Source: Pyrus communis (lineage: Eukaryota; Streptophyta; Magnoliopsida; Rosales; Rosaceae). Taken from it: a DNA stretch of 64,000 nucleotides. The notes below the pieces were generated by a model. It worked only from the letters and a program-made list of their open reading frames with translations, did not search any database and was not told where the DNA came from. Location: assembly GCF_963583255.1 (NCBI RefSeq), contig NC_084803.1:15635428-15699427 (forward strand), given 5' to 3'. Both the position numbers and the translations under genes were made by a program. Shown in pieces: positions 1 to 11,731 of the stretch (positions within the stretch are counted from its first letter, which is position 1; each line of letters opens with the position of its first letter).

Positions 1-1063
1 ACTTGTTCATGTGAAATTTTGCCACTTAACTCAAAAACTATACTCAAATTCGCAGTGCACAACTTCTATGAAGAGGTAATAAAAATTTATGAGCGTTGAT
101 TGATATGCATGATTCGATAATAGCGTGCAACTTTGGGAATGTTATATTAGCAATTTTATTGTGAATAATACCGTGGCTCTCGTACTCTTGCAGTAACTTA
201 AACTGCTTTCCTCTTGTTAGTTTGATCACTTAAATTTTATCACGAATTAATGTTTTCCTTCTGTTAGTTCCTAACTGTCTTAACTTTCAGCACTGATTAA
301 TGCAAGAACGGATTTAAGATGGCGTTACAGGGAAGGGGTGTCCCTTCAGATGGTGATCCCAATATATAGTATTTGATTAAAATATCCATTGCTGGGTTCA
401 CCATCACACCGGTAACAAATTATGTTTGCATTTCTGCAGATGGTGATTTTCGCATTCCCATTTTATCCATATGCCCGCCGCGCTCCCTTTTATGTCTGTG
501 CTTTCGTAACTCGGTGAATTCAAAGGAGAATCAAAGAAGAAAAACAAGGAGTGCAGATGGACAAAATGGGTGTGTAAAAATCACCGCTCTGCTGCTTAAG
601 CTTTACCAACAGTGCAGGTGGATTACGAATCGTCGTTGAAAATGGACCAGTCATGATCAGATATCAATCATCTTATCCAAAGGAAAAAGGTGGTTGTTCT
701 CTGTCTTTGTATTGCTTTGCTTTGTGTGGTTTCCCCACTCAAGTTGTTGAAGAATCACCTCTTTGTATACATGTACATCCAGGATGTCGAACTCGAAGGA
801 AATCATCGTCATAGGGCGGCAATTTGGAACATACTTACGTCTGCATTTTTGGGCTTGTTTGCTTATCTTGTTAGTAATCATAACGAGAGAGAAGATGCAC
901 CATTCATAATTGCCATTACTGATTGAAATTACATCATTTCTTTTTGGCTTCTTCAGGTATGATGATCAGAATGGGAGACCCCTACACGCACTCCTTTTGC
1001 TGTCAATTCATCAATGCTTACTGCGCACGCCTATTCATCGTGCTACACGTTCACATCAAAAAG
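1..1063. other. Left flank, no assignable gene
   Basis: No complete gene can be defined here. Short open frames occur on the plus strand, with exon-like pieces after CAG-type acceptors near 440 and 780. One frame beginning near 440 reads MVIFAFPFYPYARRAPFY before a stop, and another near 780 is hydrophobic. They could be decayed exons of a membrane protein, but the frames do not join into a coherent reading frame and no family is recognised. Confidence 0.3.
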
Positions 1064-1702
1064 TGCTTGTGTAAGTGGATTATGTGGTGGTTAGATTACG
1101 AGTAATTTTTCTGTGTAATTGTCGCATTATCACAAAAAAGAATGTGGAACCTACAAATAATTGTATACCCCTACTACAAGAAAGTGGTCATGGAAAAAAA
1201 ATATGTAGGGAAATGAAGCACATTTTTATTTCTAAACAAATGCTTATGTGTCATGCATTAATATACGTATAAATGTTTGCGTAAGTGGATTATGTGGTGG
1301 TTAGATTATAAGTAATTCTTTTGTGTGATTGTCACACTATCACAAAAAAGAACGTGAAACCTGCAAATAATTGTAGACCCCTACTAAGAGAAAGTGGTCG
1401 TGGTTAAAAAAAAATTCTGTAGGGAAATGAAGCACATTTTTATTTCTAAACAAATGCTTATGCGTCATGCATTAATATATGTATAAGTGCTTGCGTAAGT
1501 GGATTATGTGGTCGTTAGATTATGAGTAATTCTTTTATGTGATTGTCGCACTATCACAAAAAAGAACGTGGAACCTACAAATAATTGTAGACCCCTACTA
1601 AGAGAAAGTGGTCGTGGTTAAAAAAAAAAAAAATTATGTAGAGAAATGAAGCACATTTTTATTTCTAAACAAATGCTTATGCGTCATGCATTAATATACA
1701 TA
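1064..1702. repeat. Tandem repeat, three units of about 214 bp
   Basis: Three head-to-tail units start at 1064, 1274 and 1488, each opening with a TGYTTGYGTAAGTGGATTAT-like sequence and ending near ATTAATATA. They differ by scattered substitutions and by the length of an A-run in the last third of the unit. The array lies just beyond the 3' end of the first thaumatin-like gene. No coding capacity is evident. Confidence 0.85.
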
Positions 1703-1879
1703 TGTGTATGTATCAAACACCGAATATTGTGGGATTTGGACGTGGGTGGTTTACAATTGATTCTCGTCAACTTTCCTTCACTATCCCCACCTTGGCATCT
1801 CTCAGTTGCATGTATGTTTCTCTCCTCTTGACAATGCCAAGCAGTCGACCATTTGAGGCAGGATTGGCTACTATAACTG

Positions 1880-3100
1880 TCAAAATGTGAGAGCCAAAGA
1901 GATGACCAAAATCAACATACATTGAAGAGCCATGGAAGTGGAAGGTTGAGTTTTGGTTGAATCTCCAGTGGCCAAATCTGCTAGCAATGAAGAACCTATT
2001 GAGTTCGACCCAGAATTTGACCCTGACCCCGACCCTGATTCATCAGTTGTCTGTGGAGACGAATCTCTTGAAGATTTTAGACTGCACAAAAACATATTCC
2101 GGAACCAAATCAATGTCAATTACAAGCATATTTTGCAATCGTTAAAGCTGATTAATGTGGATTTAAAATTAATAATCGAATGACAAAACATGTTAAATCG
2201 TTTTAAAAAAATTTGAAGCCTTTACCTCGAAGTGAGAGAAGCGCAAAATGTGATCGTATAATCAGCATTCGTACACGTAAATGTACTTGAGGCGTCATCG
2301 TAAGCATAGCTGTACGACTTGGGACACGCGGACTTAAACAACTGTGAGTACATGGACGGCTTGCATGTAGACGGTGAACCATACGCGCCGTTGCAACAAT
2401 ACTCCGGACTTCCAAACGCGTCACACGCGCTCTTGCACGCGCCGCCACCTTCGACTTTGAGCTCAGCAGGGCACCTACGGTTGAGGTCCGTAACGCACCC
2501 GGTGGACGCGCACGCACCCGATCCCGCACTCCCCTCGACGATCATAGGTAAGTTATAACCGTCAACAAGGCTGACATCATAGAAGTCTTGAGAACCCGAA
2601 CCGAGTGTGAACTCGGCTAGAGTGGCTGGCGGGGCTGCTCCAGCTCCGTTGCACTCGAGCTCGCCTGAGCCGCAGTCCCCGGTTGAACACGAACCGCGGC
2701 CCGAACCGTCGAAGCTGCAGCCAGTTCGGCCCCAGAACCGACCGGACCAGCCAGTAGGGGCCTGGAAAACGCGGGAGCTGCCTTTGGGGAGCTCGAAGCC
2801 GGTGCTGTCGAGCTTTTCGCTACCGGAGCTGGCTAGAATTCCCGGCCATACTGTGAAGTCACACTTATTTGTGAACGTGAATGTGGCTGCTGAGACCCCT
2901 GCAAACAAAAACAGAAAAATGTATAAAATTATTGATAATTCCATTGAATTACGAAAATGTAATAACAACCCAAGTGGTAAAATTGATCGAATTGTTGAAA
3001 TTTTGTGTCTTTTTTTTTTTTTTTTTTTTTTTTTTTCTTTTTAACCTCTGGTAATGATTAGAAGAAGGAAGGTGAGGTGGTGAGAAAATGGAGCTGCCAT
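1880..3100 (-). CDS. Thaumatin-like protein (PR-5 family) with predicted GPI-anchor tail, three exons
   Basis: PR-5/thaumatin-like secreted protein. Exons on the minus strand are 3100-3046, 2898-2226 and 2081-1880, all with GT-AG introns, joining to 930 nt (309 codons plus stop). Exon 1 is only 55 nt and encodes most of the signal peptide (MAAPFSHHLTFLLLIITRG); the start is preferred because this exon splices in frame into the GVSAATF sequence. The mature domain has the full set of 16 cysteines and a thaumatin signature (GSCSTGDCGSGELEC). Acidic-cleft residues lie in LAEFTL and DFYDVSLVDG. The last exon adds a Ser/Gly/Asn-rich linker and a hydrophobic C-terminus (CMLILVISLALTF), typical of the GPI-anchored subgroup of plant thaumatin-like proteins, so a cell-surface location is inferred. 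Family roles include antifungal defence and stress response; no specific substrate can be read from sequence. Intron 1 contains a 27-nt homopolymer close to its donor. Confidence 0.92.
3010..3036. repeat. 27-nt poly(T) tract in intron 1 of thaumatin gene 1
   Basis: An uninterrupted T-run on the plus strand (A-run in the transcript) begins about 9 nt downstream of the intron 1 donor at 3045. It sits inside a 147-nt intron and is likely to be length-polymorphic. Confidence 0.9.
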
Positions 3101-5060
3101 GAGGATTTTGGTCAAATTTGGGGGAATCATCGAGGTTGCAAATTTATTTGTCAATGATTGTTGAAAATCTTAAATGGCAGAGAATGTTGGGTTTTTTCTG
3201 ACACAGAAACAGAGTCTGCAAATGGCAATTGTTGTGTGAGAAAAAGGAGTGGGAGAAGAGGTGAAGGAGGAGGATGGTGGAGGAGGAAGTGGTGGGAGAG
3301 GAGGAGGAGGAAGGCGGAGGGAGTGGTGGGAGAATCTGAATGATCAGCTGAGGGTCTCTATTTGTAAGGAATTGATACACAAAAATGGAAGATGGCAATG
3401 TGACTTGTGAGTGTCAGCTATCACCGACTCAGTATCACGGGAAGAATTTATATATATATAAATTTTTATTTTTTTTTAATCGATAAGACGGTGTGCCAAT
3501 TAGATTTGAGGTTAGTGTTGGGTAAAGATGTCTTTTTATATGGAAATTAGCTGCAGCTTTGCTCGCGTGGCAGCTTATAATTGGCGTACCGTTTTCTTTT
3601 GACAGTTGTCAAATTCCCACAAATTCAGTTGGTTAGTTTCCTTTCCTCTCATAATGCGGGGGAAGAACACTACAAAACCAACATTGACGGTAACCAAACA
3701 TCACCCTGTTGAAGGAGAAGTGACTGCAAAGATGGAAAGCACCTAAACGTTCTCGCACATTTGAGAATTTGATCATGTCCCAAATCTCAAATTTCGAATT
3801 TGATTGAGGACGGCCACAAGAATGCTTAATTTTTACTGTGGTACTAATCCTCGTCTTATTCTTAACATTTAATAGGCATGTTGATGCATAAAATCAATGA
3901 AAATTTTGAAACAACGTAAAATGTCAAGTTTGTGACATTCGCTCGGTTGTTCCAGTCACTATTGAAGATAAATATGTAAAGAGATAGGAATAAGAAAGCA
4001 AACATAAGATGTACGTGGTTCATCCTAAATTTAGCTACGTCCACGGAGTAGAAGAGTTCTCATTAATAATGAAAGGTTTGCACAAATACATAGGTTTAAA
4101 CATAATCATCATTAGTGAGTTCTAATGACTAGTTTAAGTACAGTAATGACATTAGGGATTAATTGTAGGAGAATGGTCTCCTTTTATAGTTGAGGAGAGC
4201 CTTTAGCTTTTGTCCGCGGTTGATGTGAGAACCTATGAGCTTTATTATGATGTTGACATGTGTCATGCTGTGATTGGCCTCCTAGTTGGATGAAAACTCT
4301 TGTGCTTTGGCAGGGGTGCCTCAGCATGAACCCTTTAGTGGGTCCTTGAAGGTATGAAATTGACCAGTACTTGGTAGTTTCGAGATTGGTTAAGTATGGT
4401 ACAAACAATGCTCCTCTAAGTACCCGAGTGAGGAAAGTTTCTCGGTTGGAGACTTGCAAAATCCAAGTTACTAAGTAATCACGAAATTTCTAAGTACCGA
4501 AGTGTAGTAGCATATAGTGAGAGTCTCCCGAGTCTCTGAGCAAGGAGAGTTGCCAAAAGAGGTGTCTTACTAGTAGCCAAGTTGTCAAAATAAGAAGAGG
4601 CCCACGCTTCCTTTCTTTTGGACCCATTTCCCTTTGTCAAATCTGATAGGGCCAGTGCCATTTGATTTCCAAGACGCAGCAAGTTCAAAGCTTGCTGTGA
4701 TGTTGCACAGGTTGAAAATAAATTTTGGTATTGCGAAAGTTGCATTGTGAGCTACAAAGTCTGAATTGCTATTCATGATGCAAATAAATATACTTTCAAT
4801 GTTGAGTAAATATATAAATACGCTTGTGCAACCAATCTATGATATGTGTTATAGTGCAGAATGTTTGTCACGGATTGAAAAGAAATTTTGGGTTTTGGGA
4901 ATTTTTATTTATTTTTATGTTTAATATTTGTAGCAAATGATTGTGTTTGAAAAATAGTTTAACAGATAAAAGCTCGGGGTTCTGGGTTAGTAGGAAGGTC
5001 TTTTAGTTGTAGTTTTTTGCTTTTTCGTGTGTATAGCTTGTAGTTCGAGTGCTTTAACGT
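3101..5060. other. Upstream region of thaumatin gene 1 and unassigned spacer
   Basis: The first few hundred bases are the presumed promoter of the minus-strand thaumatin-like gene and include a purine-rich GGA/GAG stretch at about 3240-3330. From 3450 to 5060 the sequence is AT-rich with short, non-conserved open frames. No gene, RNA or closed mobile element is recognised. Confidence 0.4.
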
Positions 5061-5515
5061 GGGACAAATTATAAATAGGTTTTGCTTCCACATTCTTGGG
5101 GAAGAGTGTTGAAGGCTTTGGTGAAATTATTTGTTGAAACTTTCGGTTGAATTTTTTTTTTTTTTTTTTTTGGAAGCACATAAATAGATTTTGCTTCCAC
5201 ACTTTTGAAGAAGAGTGTGGAAGGCTTGTTGAATTTTTTGTTGAAGTTTTCGGTTGAAGCTCTTTTGAAGCACATAAACAGATTTTGCTTCCACACTCTT
5301 GAAGGCTTTTTGAATTCTTTGTTGAAGCTTTCAGTTGAAGCTATTTTGAAGCACATAAATACATTTTGCTTCCATACTCCTGAAGAAGAGTATGGAAGGT
5401 TTTTTGAATTTTTTGTTAAAGCTTTCGGTTAAAGCTCTTTTGAAGCACATAAATAGATTTCGCTCCCATACTCTTGAAGAAGAGTGTGGAAGGCTTTTTG
5501 AATTTTTTTTTGTGT
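5060..5515. repeat. Tandem array of 80-94 bp units carrying hairpins
   Basis: About five imperfect units share the anchor CACATAAAYAGATTTTGCTT, found at about 5178, 5272, 5352 and 5446 with a diverged copy near 5074. Between anchors lies a short palindrome in which CCACACTCTT is followed by AAGAGTGTGG after 4 bp. The units then run into TTTTTGTTGAAGCTTTCGGTTG. Similar palindromic pieces recur near 5720, 7475, 7570, 10660 and 10830 in the adjacent duplication, so the array looks like an amplified part of the same repeat. Confidence 0.8.
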
Positions 5516-5695
5516 GGGAAGCTCTCTCCCTTAGATGTGGGAAGCTCATACCCTTGGGTGTGAGAAGCTCATACTCTTGGGTGTGGGAAGCTCTCTCCCT
5601 TAGGTGTAGGAAACTCATACCCTTGGGTGTGGGAAGCTTTCTTCCTTCAAGAGTGTGGGAAGCTCTCTCCCTTAGATGTGGGAAGCTCTTTATAG
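5515..5695. repeat. Minisatellite of 23-bp units (GTGGGAAGCTC...)
   Basis: About eight units of 23-25 bp alternate between two variants, GTGGGAAGCTCTCTCCCTTA and GTGGGAAGCTCATACCCTTG. The alternation suggests a 46-bp higher-order unit. A single unit of the same motif reappears at about 10505-10525, at the junction of the two large duplicated blocks. Confidence 0.85.
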
Positions 5696-6057
5696 GACCT
5701 CATAAGTTGATTTTGCTTCCACACTCTTAAAGAAGAGTGTGGAAGGCAATCTACATGTTATAGTTATCTCTTATATGTTGAAGCTTTGTTGACCTTCTCC
5801 ACATGTAATAATTAATAATTAATGAATTGCTTTATTAATAATTATCGAAATAATTATTAATTAATTAATTTCTTTTTTTTTTTTTTGGCATAAGTGGTTT
5901 TTTAACACATTGTTTTTTTTTTTTTTTGACATTTTTTTTTTGTTTGAACTAGGGACAAGAATATGTGGGAGAGATCACATATATAGATTTTGCTTCTACA
6001 CTATTGAGTAAGAGTATGGAAGGCAATCTACATGTTGTAGTTGTTGAAAGTTCGAAG

Positions 6058-7464
6058 GAAACTGTTTGGACCCAAAATTACACCATCGGCCCGTGCAATC
6101 AAGGCCATTGAGTAAGCATAGCTCCATACCGTCGGATAAAAGTGAAGATAATTTTGTTATTGTTAAAGGATAACATTATGATTTTTATCATAATTATCTT
6201 TTAATAATGATTTATCTTGGCATTTTCTTATGAAAATAATATATCTCCAAGCTAGGAAACAGGCAGCACAATTCAAGACAATTCAAGTTGATGTGAATGT
6301 GGCAATGTCGTGTGGAATGATACGACTGCAATTTACAAGGCACGACATTAGATGATGAAGCATGCAAGATGGGGTAATTATCATCACCGAATATCCATGG
6401 TATTTATTTAAATGGGATAATGCAATTGCATGCATTATCACATCTACGGGAAATAGGGATTGCATGCAAGACTTGGAGTTGAAGTAGGACTGCATCAGGT
6501 TGTTATGAAGCAACACGAGGACTTTTTGGATGATGGTGATGATAAGATGACAACAATAAGATAATTAACCTTTGGTTTTTTATGCTAAAAGATATAGCAT
6601 ATTAGCATATGCTTTTATACAGTGAGTCAGCATGAAGACCTTTATGAAGCCAGATTCACTCAGCATGAATATTGGGAACTCGTTCAGCCATGCATGCCGC
6701 GAATTTTGTTGATAATGATTGCTTAATATGATTATCACACAGTGGTTGATTATCCTTTAGTATCAAGATGTGATTTGTTATTCACGGCAAAGGTTCTACA
6801 AGGTGGCCATCATGTGGTTCGGTATTATAAATACAAAGCTACACATAACGTAAAGGGCCCCCTCCAATTCGACACACAACTACCCTGCGCAAACCTTTCA
6901 AACATCTTGAGATTTTTTTTTATTTTCTTTTTCGCTAACAACCATTCTGTTTGGATAAACAGCACTGTGAAGGCAACCGGTGACATCTTCAGTTTGGATA
7001 AACAACACTGTTACCGTAGAATCAGCCATTCCCAGAGCACCTTCAGTTTGGATAAACAGTACTACGTTGAGGTCGACTGATTATCTATCTAAGTCTCGGT
7101 CGAGAAAGATTTTCGAATCCTTATTGGCAGAGGTCATCTCATTAGCCTTCTCGGCAAAGTGAGGTGTTACCAGGTTACTACATTCGGCACCCTGAGAGTC
7201 GAATTTGATATTGAACTTCGCAGAACTAGCAGCATTGTTTTCAAGCTCTAGAACCCGAAGGCTGAGGCGTGTTCTTTCCTCGGCCGCAGTCGCAAGATCA
7301 AGAAGTCAGCTGCGTGCTCAACGCAACATCAACACATTTTACTTCTCGGCCGAGCTCGGCCGACAAGTTAACACGCCCCGCATTAACCAAATGACGTAGT
7401 TAGCTCATTAGTTACCTGGCCTGCACGCCATGTAGGCTTTGTAATTTTTAGGGTCAACAGAAAC
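6058..7464 (+). mobile_element. Solo LTR (1,397 bp) with 5-bp target-site duplication
   Basis: The element spans 6063-7459, opens with TGTTTGGACC and closes with GGGTCAACA, giving the TG...CA ends of an LTR with a 4-bp inverted terminus (TGTT/AACA). It is flanked on both sides by GAAAC (6058-6062 and 7460-7464). The homologous position in duplication copy B (10723-10727) has a single GAAAC and no insert. A TATAAATA box at 6826-6833 supports plus orientation. Downstream are three copies of TTTGGATAAACARYACT (near 6950, 6992 and 7045). No internal retrotransposon sequence remains, so the LTR probably arose by LTR-LTR recombination. Length and organisation suggest Ty3/gypsy, but this is not proven. 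Confidence 0.92.
6826..6833 (+). promoter_or_regulatory. TATA box of the solo LTR
   Basis: TATAAATA lies about 760 bp into the 1.4-kb LTR, followed by a GC-richer stretch and a T-rich tract. It is the best candidate U3 promoter and sets the likely transcription direction. Confidence 0.5.
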
Positions 7465-8569
7465 ATAAAATAAATTTTGCTTCCCCATTCTTGAGCAAGA
7501 GCGTAGAAGACAACATACGTGTTGTAGCTGTTAAAGGTTTGTTGAACCATATAATTCGATTTTACTTTCACAATCTTGAGCAAGAGTGTGGAAGACTTTG
7601 TTGAGTTTGTATATGCTTTTTCCGAGTTATAAGACTTGAAAATTTTAGACTACTTACGAATGCTATGAATCCACAAGTGCAGGATGTACTGTTCTTCCTT
7701 AGTTGGTGAAAAGAAAGTAAGTTCTTTCATCATCCGTTTGGTGAGAGAAGTGGTGAGTTGTTGAGGCAAAAATGTTTATTAAAGTACTACTTGTATCTTC
7801 CACCACCTGGTTGGTGATATGAATGTGAGTTCCTTCATCGCCTAGTTGGTAAGAAGAGTGGTGAGTTGCCGAATCTCAACATTGTTTATTAGAGTACTGG
7901 TTATGCTCTTCATCACCTGATTGATGATACGAATGTGAGTTCCTTCATCACCTGGTTGGTGAGAATAAGGGCAAGTTGTCGCAGCACATCGTAGCAAGTG
8001 CCGATGGCAAAATGCATGTTGACACCCTTTCGAAGCTTAGTTGGCTTATGTATGAATGTGTTGAAATGTATGATGTTTATGTTGATTGACATGAATGATG
8101 CTTATGAATGTTTTGCCATGCATGAAGAAATCCATTGTTTGGATACGTGAACCATGTTGGTTCTAACACTTAGTCTCACTTACTTTGTATCAAAGTATGC
8201 ATGTTGAAGCTTTGAGTTAGAGTACGGAGGTAGGTCAGCATAGACCAGGTGGTCAGTTCTAGGAATGTAAAATATTCATACGAAGTTGTCTAAATTCCCT
8301 CTTCATTAGATATTTGCCGAATGGCTTGTGTTACAAAAGATCTCAAACGGTTGAGGGTCAAAACATTTGTAATGTGTATGCCTTCTTATAATAGCATTTC
8401 CTTCAGGACCTAGTCCATCACTTTGAAAGAGTGAGGCTTGACCCCATGGTAATAATAGTTGAAGGTACGTTCATCCCTAATATCTAAATGAGGCAGGAGA
8501 TGATGCAATAGCTGTCTGAATGGCCAAAACCTCCTTACTTGGTAGAATTTGACCTCTAATCCCCACTTG

Positions 8570-9052
8570 TTAATAGAGGTTAACCATAGGAGGGTTCCCT
8601 TGGTGTGTCCTTACCTCGGCAAAGGCATGATTGTAAGCTTGCATCATCACCTCAGAGTAAGTTTTCCAAGAGTATGTTTTATCATCTGCCTTAGCGCAAC
8701 GAGAGTACTCGTGGCTGAAGCGATTGACATATTCACGCAATGACTCGTCTGATTTCTGATGAATGGTGTATAACTCATCAGCGGAGTGTAAGTGATTAGC
8801 TTGGAAAATGTGTTGAGCCACGAAGAGTCTTCTGAGCTCAGCGAAGGAATCCATAGTATTAGGTTGAAGACGACAATACCAATTGAGAGCTTTACCAAAG
8901 AGGGTTAAGGGGAATACGAGACATCGTTCTTCATCATTGTGTCTTTGGTATGCCCGACGCCAAATGTTTGTTATCCATTTGAATAGGTACACGTGGCTTG
9001 ACACAACTCTTATCTTAATAGGTAAATAACGGTTTAATTGTTCGTTATCCAT
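8570..9052 (-). pseudogene. Ty3/gypsy gag fragment, duplication copy A
   Basis: A 160-codon minus-strand open frame resembles the retrotransposon Gag capsid domain: an ...EERCLVFPLTLFGKALNWY segment, then FAELRRLFVAQH, then LREYVNRFSHEYSRC. Such Gag domains coat the RNA of Ty3/gypsy elements in the cytoplasm. The frame lacks a Gag zinc knuckle, protease and polymerase. Compared with the paralogous copy at 11963-12259 it has lost about 18 codons between the DDKT and WKTYSEVMM segments. It is a relic inside copy A of the large duplication. Confidence 0.8.
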
Positions 9053-10200
9053 TTGAATTGGTAGCCCACAATCTTAAATCCTATCATAACACTAGCACTA
9101 TAGTTTATTAAAATGTCATTTTCTCAATTGCAAGTGAAAAGTCTTAAATTCAATTCTTATAAAAAATGAAATCAATATTAAATTACTATTTACCTATTGA
9201 ATGACTCAATCTCATCTATAACTTCAACTATCGTTGTACAAAAAAATAATGAATATAACAAGACCAAAGCATTGGGCCATGAGGAGCATATTAGTGGGCC
9301 ATGAGAAGCATGTTAATGAAGTCAAAGGCAATACGAGGCACCACGTGTCCTCTCATATTAGAGAATAGGAATCACATGCAATTATTGGAAAATTGAAAGG
9401 GACAATGTCCTTTGTCTAAAAAACACTAGAAAGAACACCGTTAGCTAATTATTTTGTTACAGGGAGGGGTTTGGTTTTGAATTAGGAGGCAAGCCACATG
9501 GTATAATTGGTATTAATGTGGGAAAGCTGTATTATGTTGCCCAATTGAGGTTGTTGGTTTCATGTGCTTAGTGTTGTAAAATCAACTTCAATTGAAAAAC
9601 CTTCCACCATAAGAAAAAATATTATCCGAATCTTATCCGACTAACACCGATGTGGACCTGTGGTATCGGCCAATATTATATTGTATTTGAGATAGTCTCA
9701 TTTATTTTAGAGTTTTCATACTAACTTTGCTTCTGATTTTAATTTGTGTTTGAGAAATTTTATTAGAGATAAAAAAAAAATGCACGAGAAAAATGAGGCA
9801 TCGAAGAAATGTGGAATAAAAGTGATTGGGGATGGGAAGATGTGAAGGAAATATGTATGGAATGAAACTAATCTTTTACTGACACGATAATCAAATTACT
9901 TAATTCATTATAACATGTGTGTTATTACTTTAACTACTGACTTGATCATCGAATTACTTAGACTAAAACAACTACAACATCGGGGTCTTCGATTTTTGTC
10001 AGTACTATTAGCTAGTCACATCATCCTAAGAGTTTCTTACAGTTAAGATCATAACTGGCTTATCCAACTGAAAAAATAATTTTTAGGTCTATAATCTTGT
10101 CCACAACATCAGAGGACGAGAGAAGTTAATTGGGAATTGGGGAGTGATCAACAAAGTCCAACAAGTCCACATGGCTGATGTACAAATTGCAGAAGAACCT

Positions 10201-10410
10201 TATGAAAAAGGGAAAATGATTATCTTCGTATTCATTTTGTGGAGATCTTAGGGATCTACACATTTTAATCGTTTATCGTACATCGTGCGGCCAGTTTTTG
10301 TCAAGTACTCTTTGCGTTTAATTTTAAATAAAAGAAGTTAAATGATTTTTGACCACACGATGCACGATGAATAGCTAAGATGTGAGGATCCCCGGAAGGG
10401 ATCAAAATCC
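10201..10410. mobile_element. Mutator-like MITE, copy 1
   Basis: This stretch has imperfect inverted halves around an AT-rich centre. The left half has TCGTTTATCGTACATCGTGC, and the right half has the reverse complement-like GCACGATGAATAGC followed by TGTGAGGATCC. It belongs to the same family as the copies at 13619, 13852, 25019 and 58427. It is homologous by duplication to the copy at 13852-14078. Confidence 0.75.
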
Positions 10411-11731
10411 ATGAAAAAGGGTCACATAACCACTTGTACCTAAGTTCGTTGGTCGTTTCAAAACTCAATGTTTATTCTTATATTTTTTTTTTATCTTTTC
10501 AGTGGGTGCGGGAAGCTCATACCCTCATACCTAAATAATTAATAATTAATTAATTTCGGTTTTTTTTTTTTGGCATAAATTTTTTTTTTTTTTGACATTT
10601 TTTTTTGTTTGAACTAGGGACAAGAATATGTAGGAGAGACCACATATATAGATTTTGTTTCCACACTACTGAGCAAGAGTGTGGAAGGCAATCTACATGT
10701 TGTAACAGTTGAAAGTTCGAAGGAAACATAAAATAAATTTTGCTTCCCCACTTTTGAGCAAGAGCGTAGAAGACAACATACGTGTTGTAGCAGTTGAAGG
10801 TTTGTTGAACCATATAATATGATTTTGCTTTCACACTCTTGAGCAAGAGTGTGGAAGGCTTTGTTGAGTTTGTATATGCCTTTTCCGAGTTATAAGGCTT
10901 GAAAATTTTCGACTGCTTATGAATGCTACAAGTCCACAAGTGCAGGATGTACTGTTCTTCCTTAGTTGGTGAAAAGAAAGTAAGTTCTTTCATCATCCAT
11001 TTGGTGAGAGTAGTGGTGAGTTGCCAAGGCACAAATGTTTATTAAAGTACTAGTTGTATCTTGCACCACTTGGTTGGTGATATGAAGGTGAGTTCCTTCA
11101 TCACCTAGTTAAGAAGAGTGGTGAGTTGCCGAATCTCAACATTGTTTATTAGAGTACTGGTTGTGCTCTTTATCATCTAATTGGTGATATAAAGGCGAGT
11201 TCCTTCATCACCTGGTTGGTGAGAATAAGGGCAAGTTGCTGAGGCATATTGTAGCAAGTGCCGATTGGCAAAATGCACGTTGACACCCCTTCGAAGCTCA
11301 ATTGGCTTATGTATGAATGTGTTGAAATGTATGATGTTTATGTTGATTCACATGAATGATGCTTATGAATGTTTTGCTATGAATGAAGAATTCCATTGTT
11401 TGGATATGTGAACCATGTTGGTTCTAACACTTAGTCTCACTTACTTTGTGTCAAAATACGCATGTTGAAGCTCTGAGTTAGAGTATGGAGGTAAGTCAGC
11501 ATAGATCGGGTGGTCAGTGCTAAGAATGTAAAAGATTCATACGAAGTTGTCTGAATTCCCTCTTCATTAGATATTTGCCGAATGACTTGTGTTACAAAGG
11601 ATCTCAAACGGTTAAAGGTCAAAACATTTGTAATGTGTATGCCTTCTTATAATAGCATTTCCTTCAAGACCTAGTCCCCCACTTTGAAAGAGTGAGGCTT
11701 GATCCCATGGTAATAATAGTTGAAGGTATGT

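Larger units (their letters stand above)
5815..10500. repeat. Large direct duplication, copy A
   Basis: This block matches 10520-14165 (copy B) in the same orientation and order: poly(T)/GTTTGAACTAGGGACAAG, a palindromic CTTGAGCAAGAG stretch, CACCTGGTTGGTGA repeats, a minus-strand gag relic, an AT-rich segment and a Mutator-like MITE. Copy A is interrupted by a 1.4-kb solo LTR at 6063-7459 that is absent from copy B. It lacks the second MITE found in copy B. Confidence 0.85.

Noticed and set aside
440..560. Possible exon of a LAZ1/TMEM184-like membrane protein (MVIFAFPFYPYARRAPFY)
   Set aside because: Only a loose resemblance over about 15 residues, with a stop soon after and no matching neighbouring exons.
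2203..2558. Antisense and alternative frames over thaumatin gene 1
   Set aside because: They overlap the validated cysteine-rich exon and have no family features.
5060..5700. CRISPR-like array
   Set aside because: Units are contiguous imperfect tandem repeats without unique spacers, in a plant nuclear context.
6742..7399. Protein-coding gene from plus-strand frames in the 1.4-kb LTR
   Set aside because: The frames lie wholly within a solo LTR, downstream of its TATA box, and contain repeated non-coding motifs.
9061..9260. Possible second SINE (weak A-box/B-box-like pattern, also in copy B near 12475)
   Set aside because: Box B is degenerate and no target duplication is visible; it is part of the large duplication.
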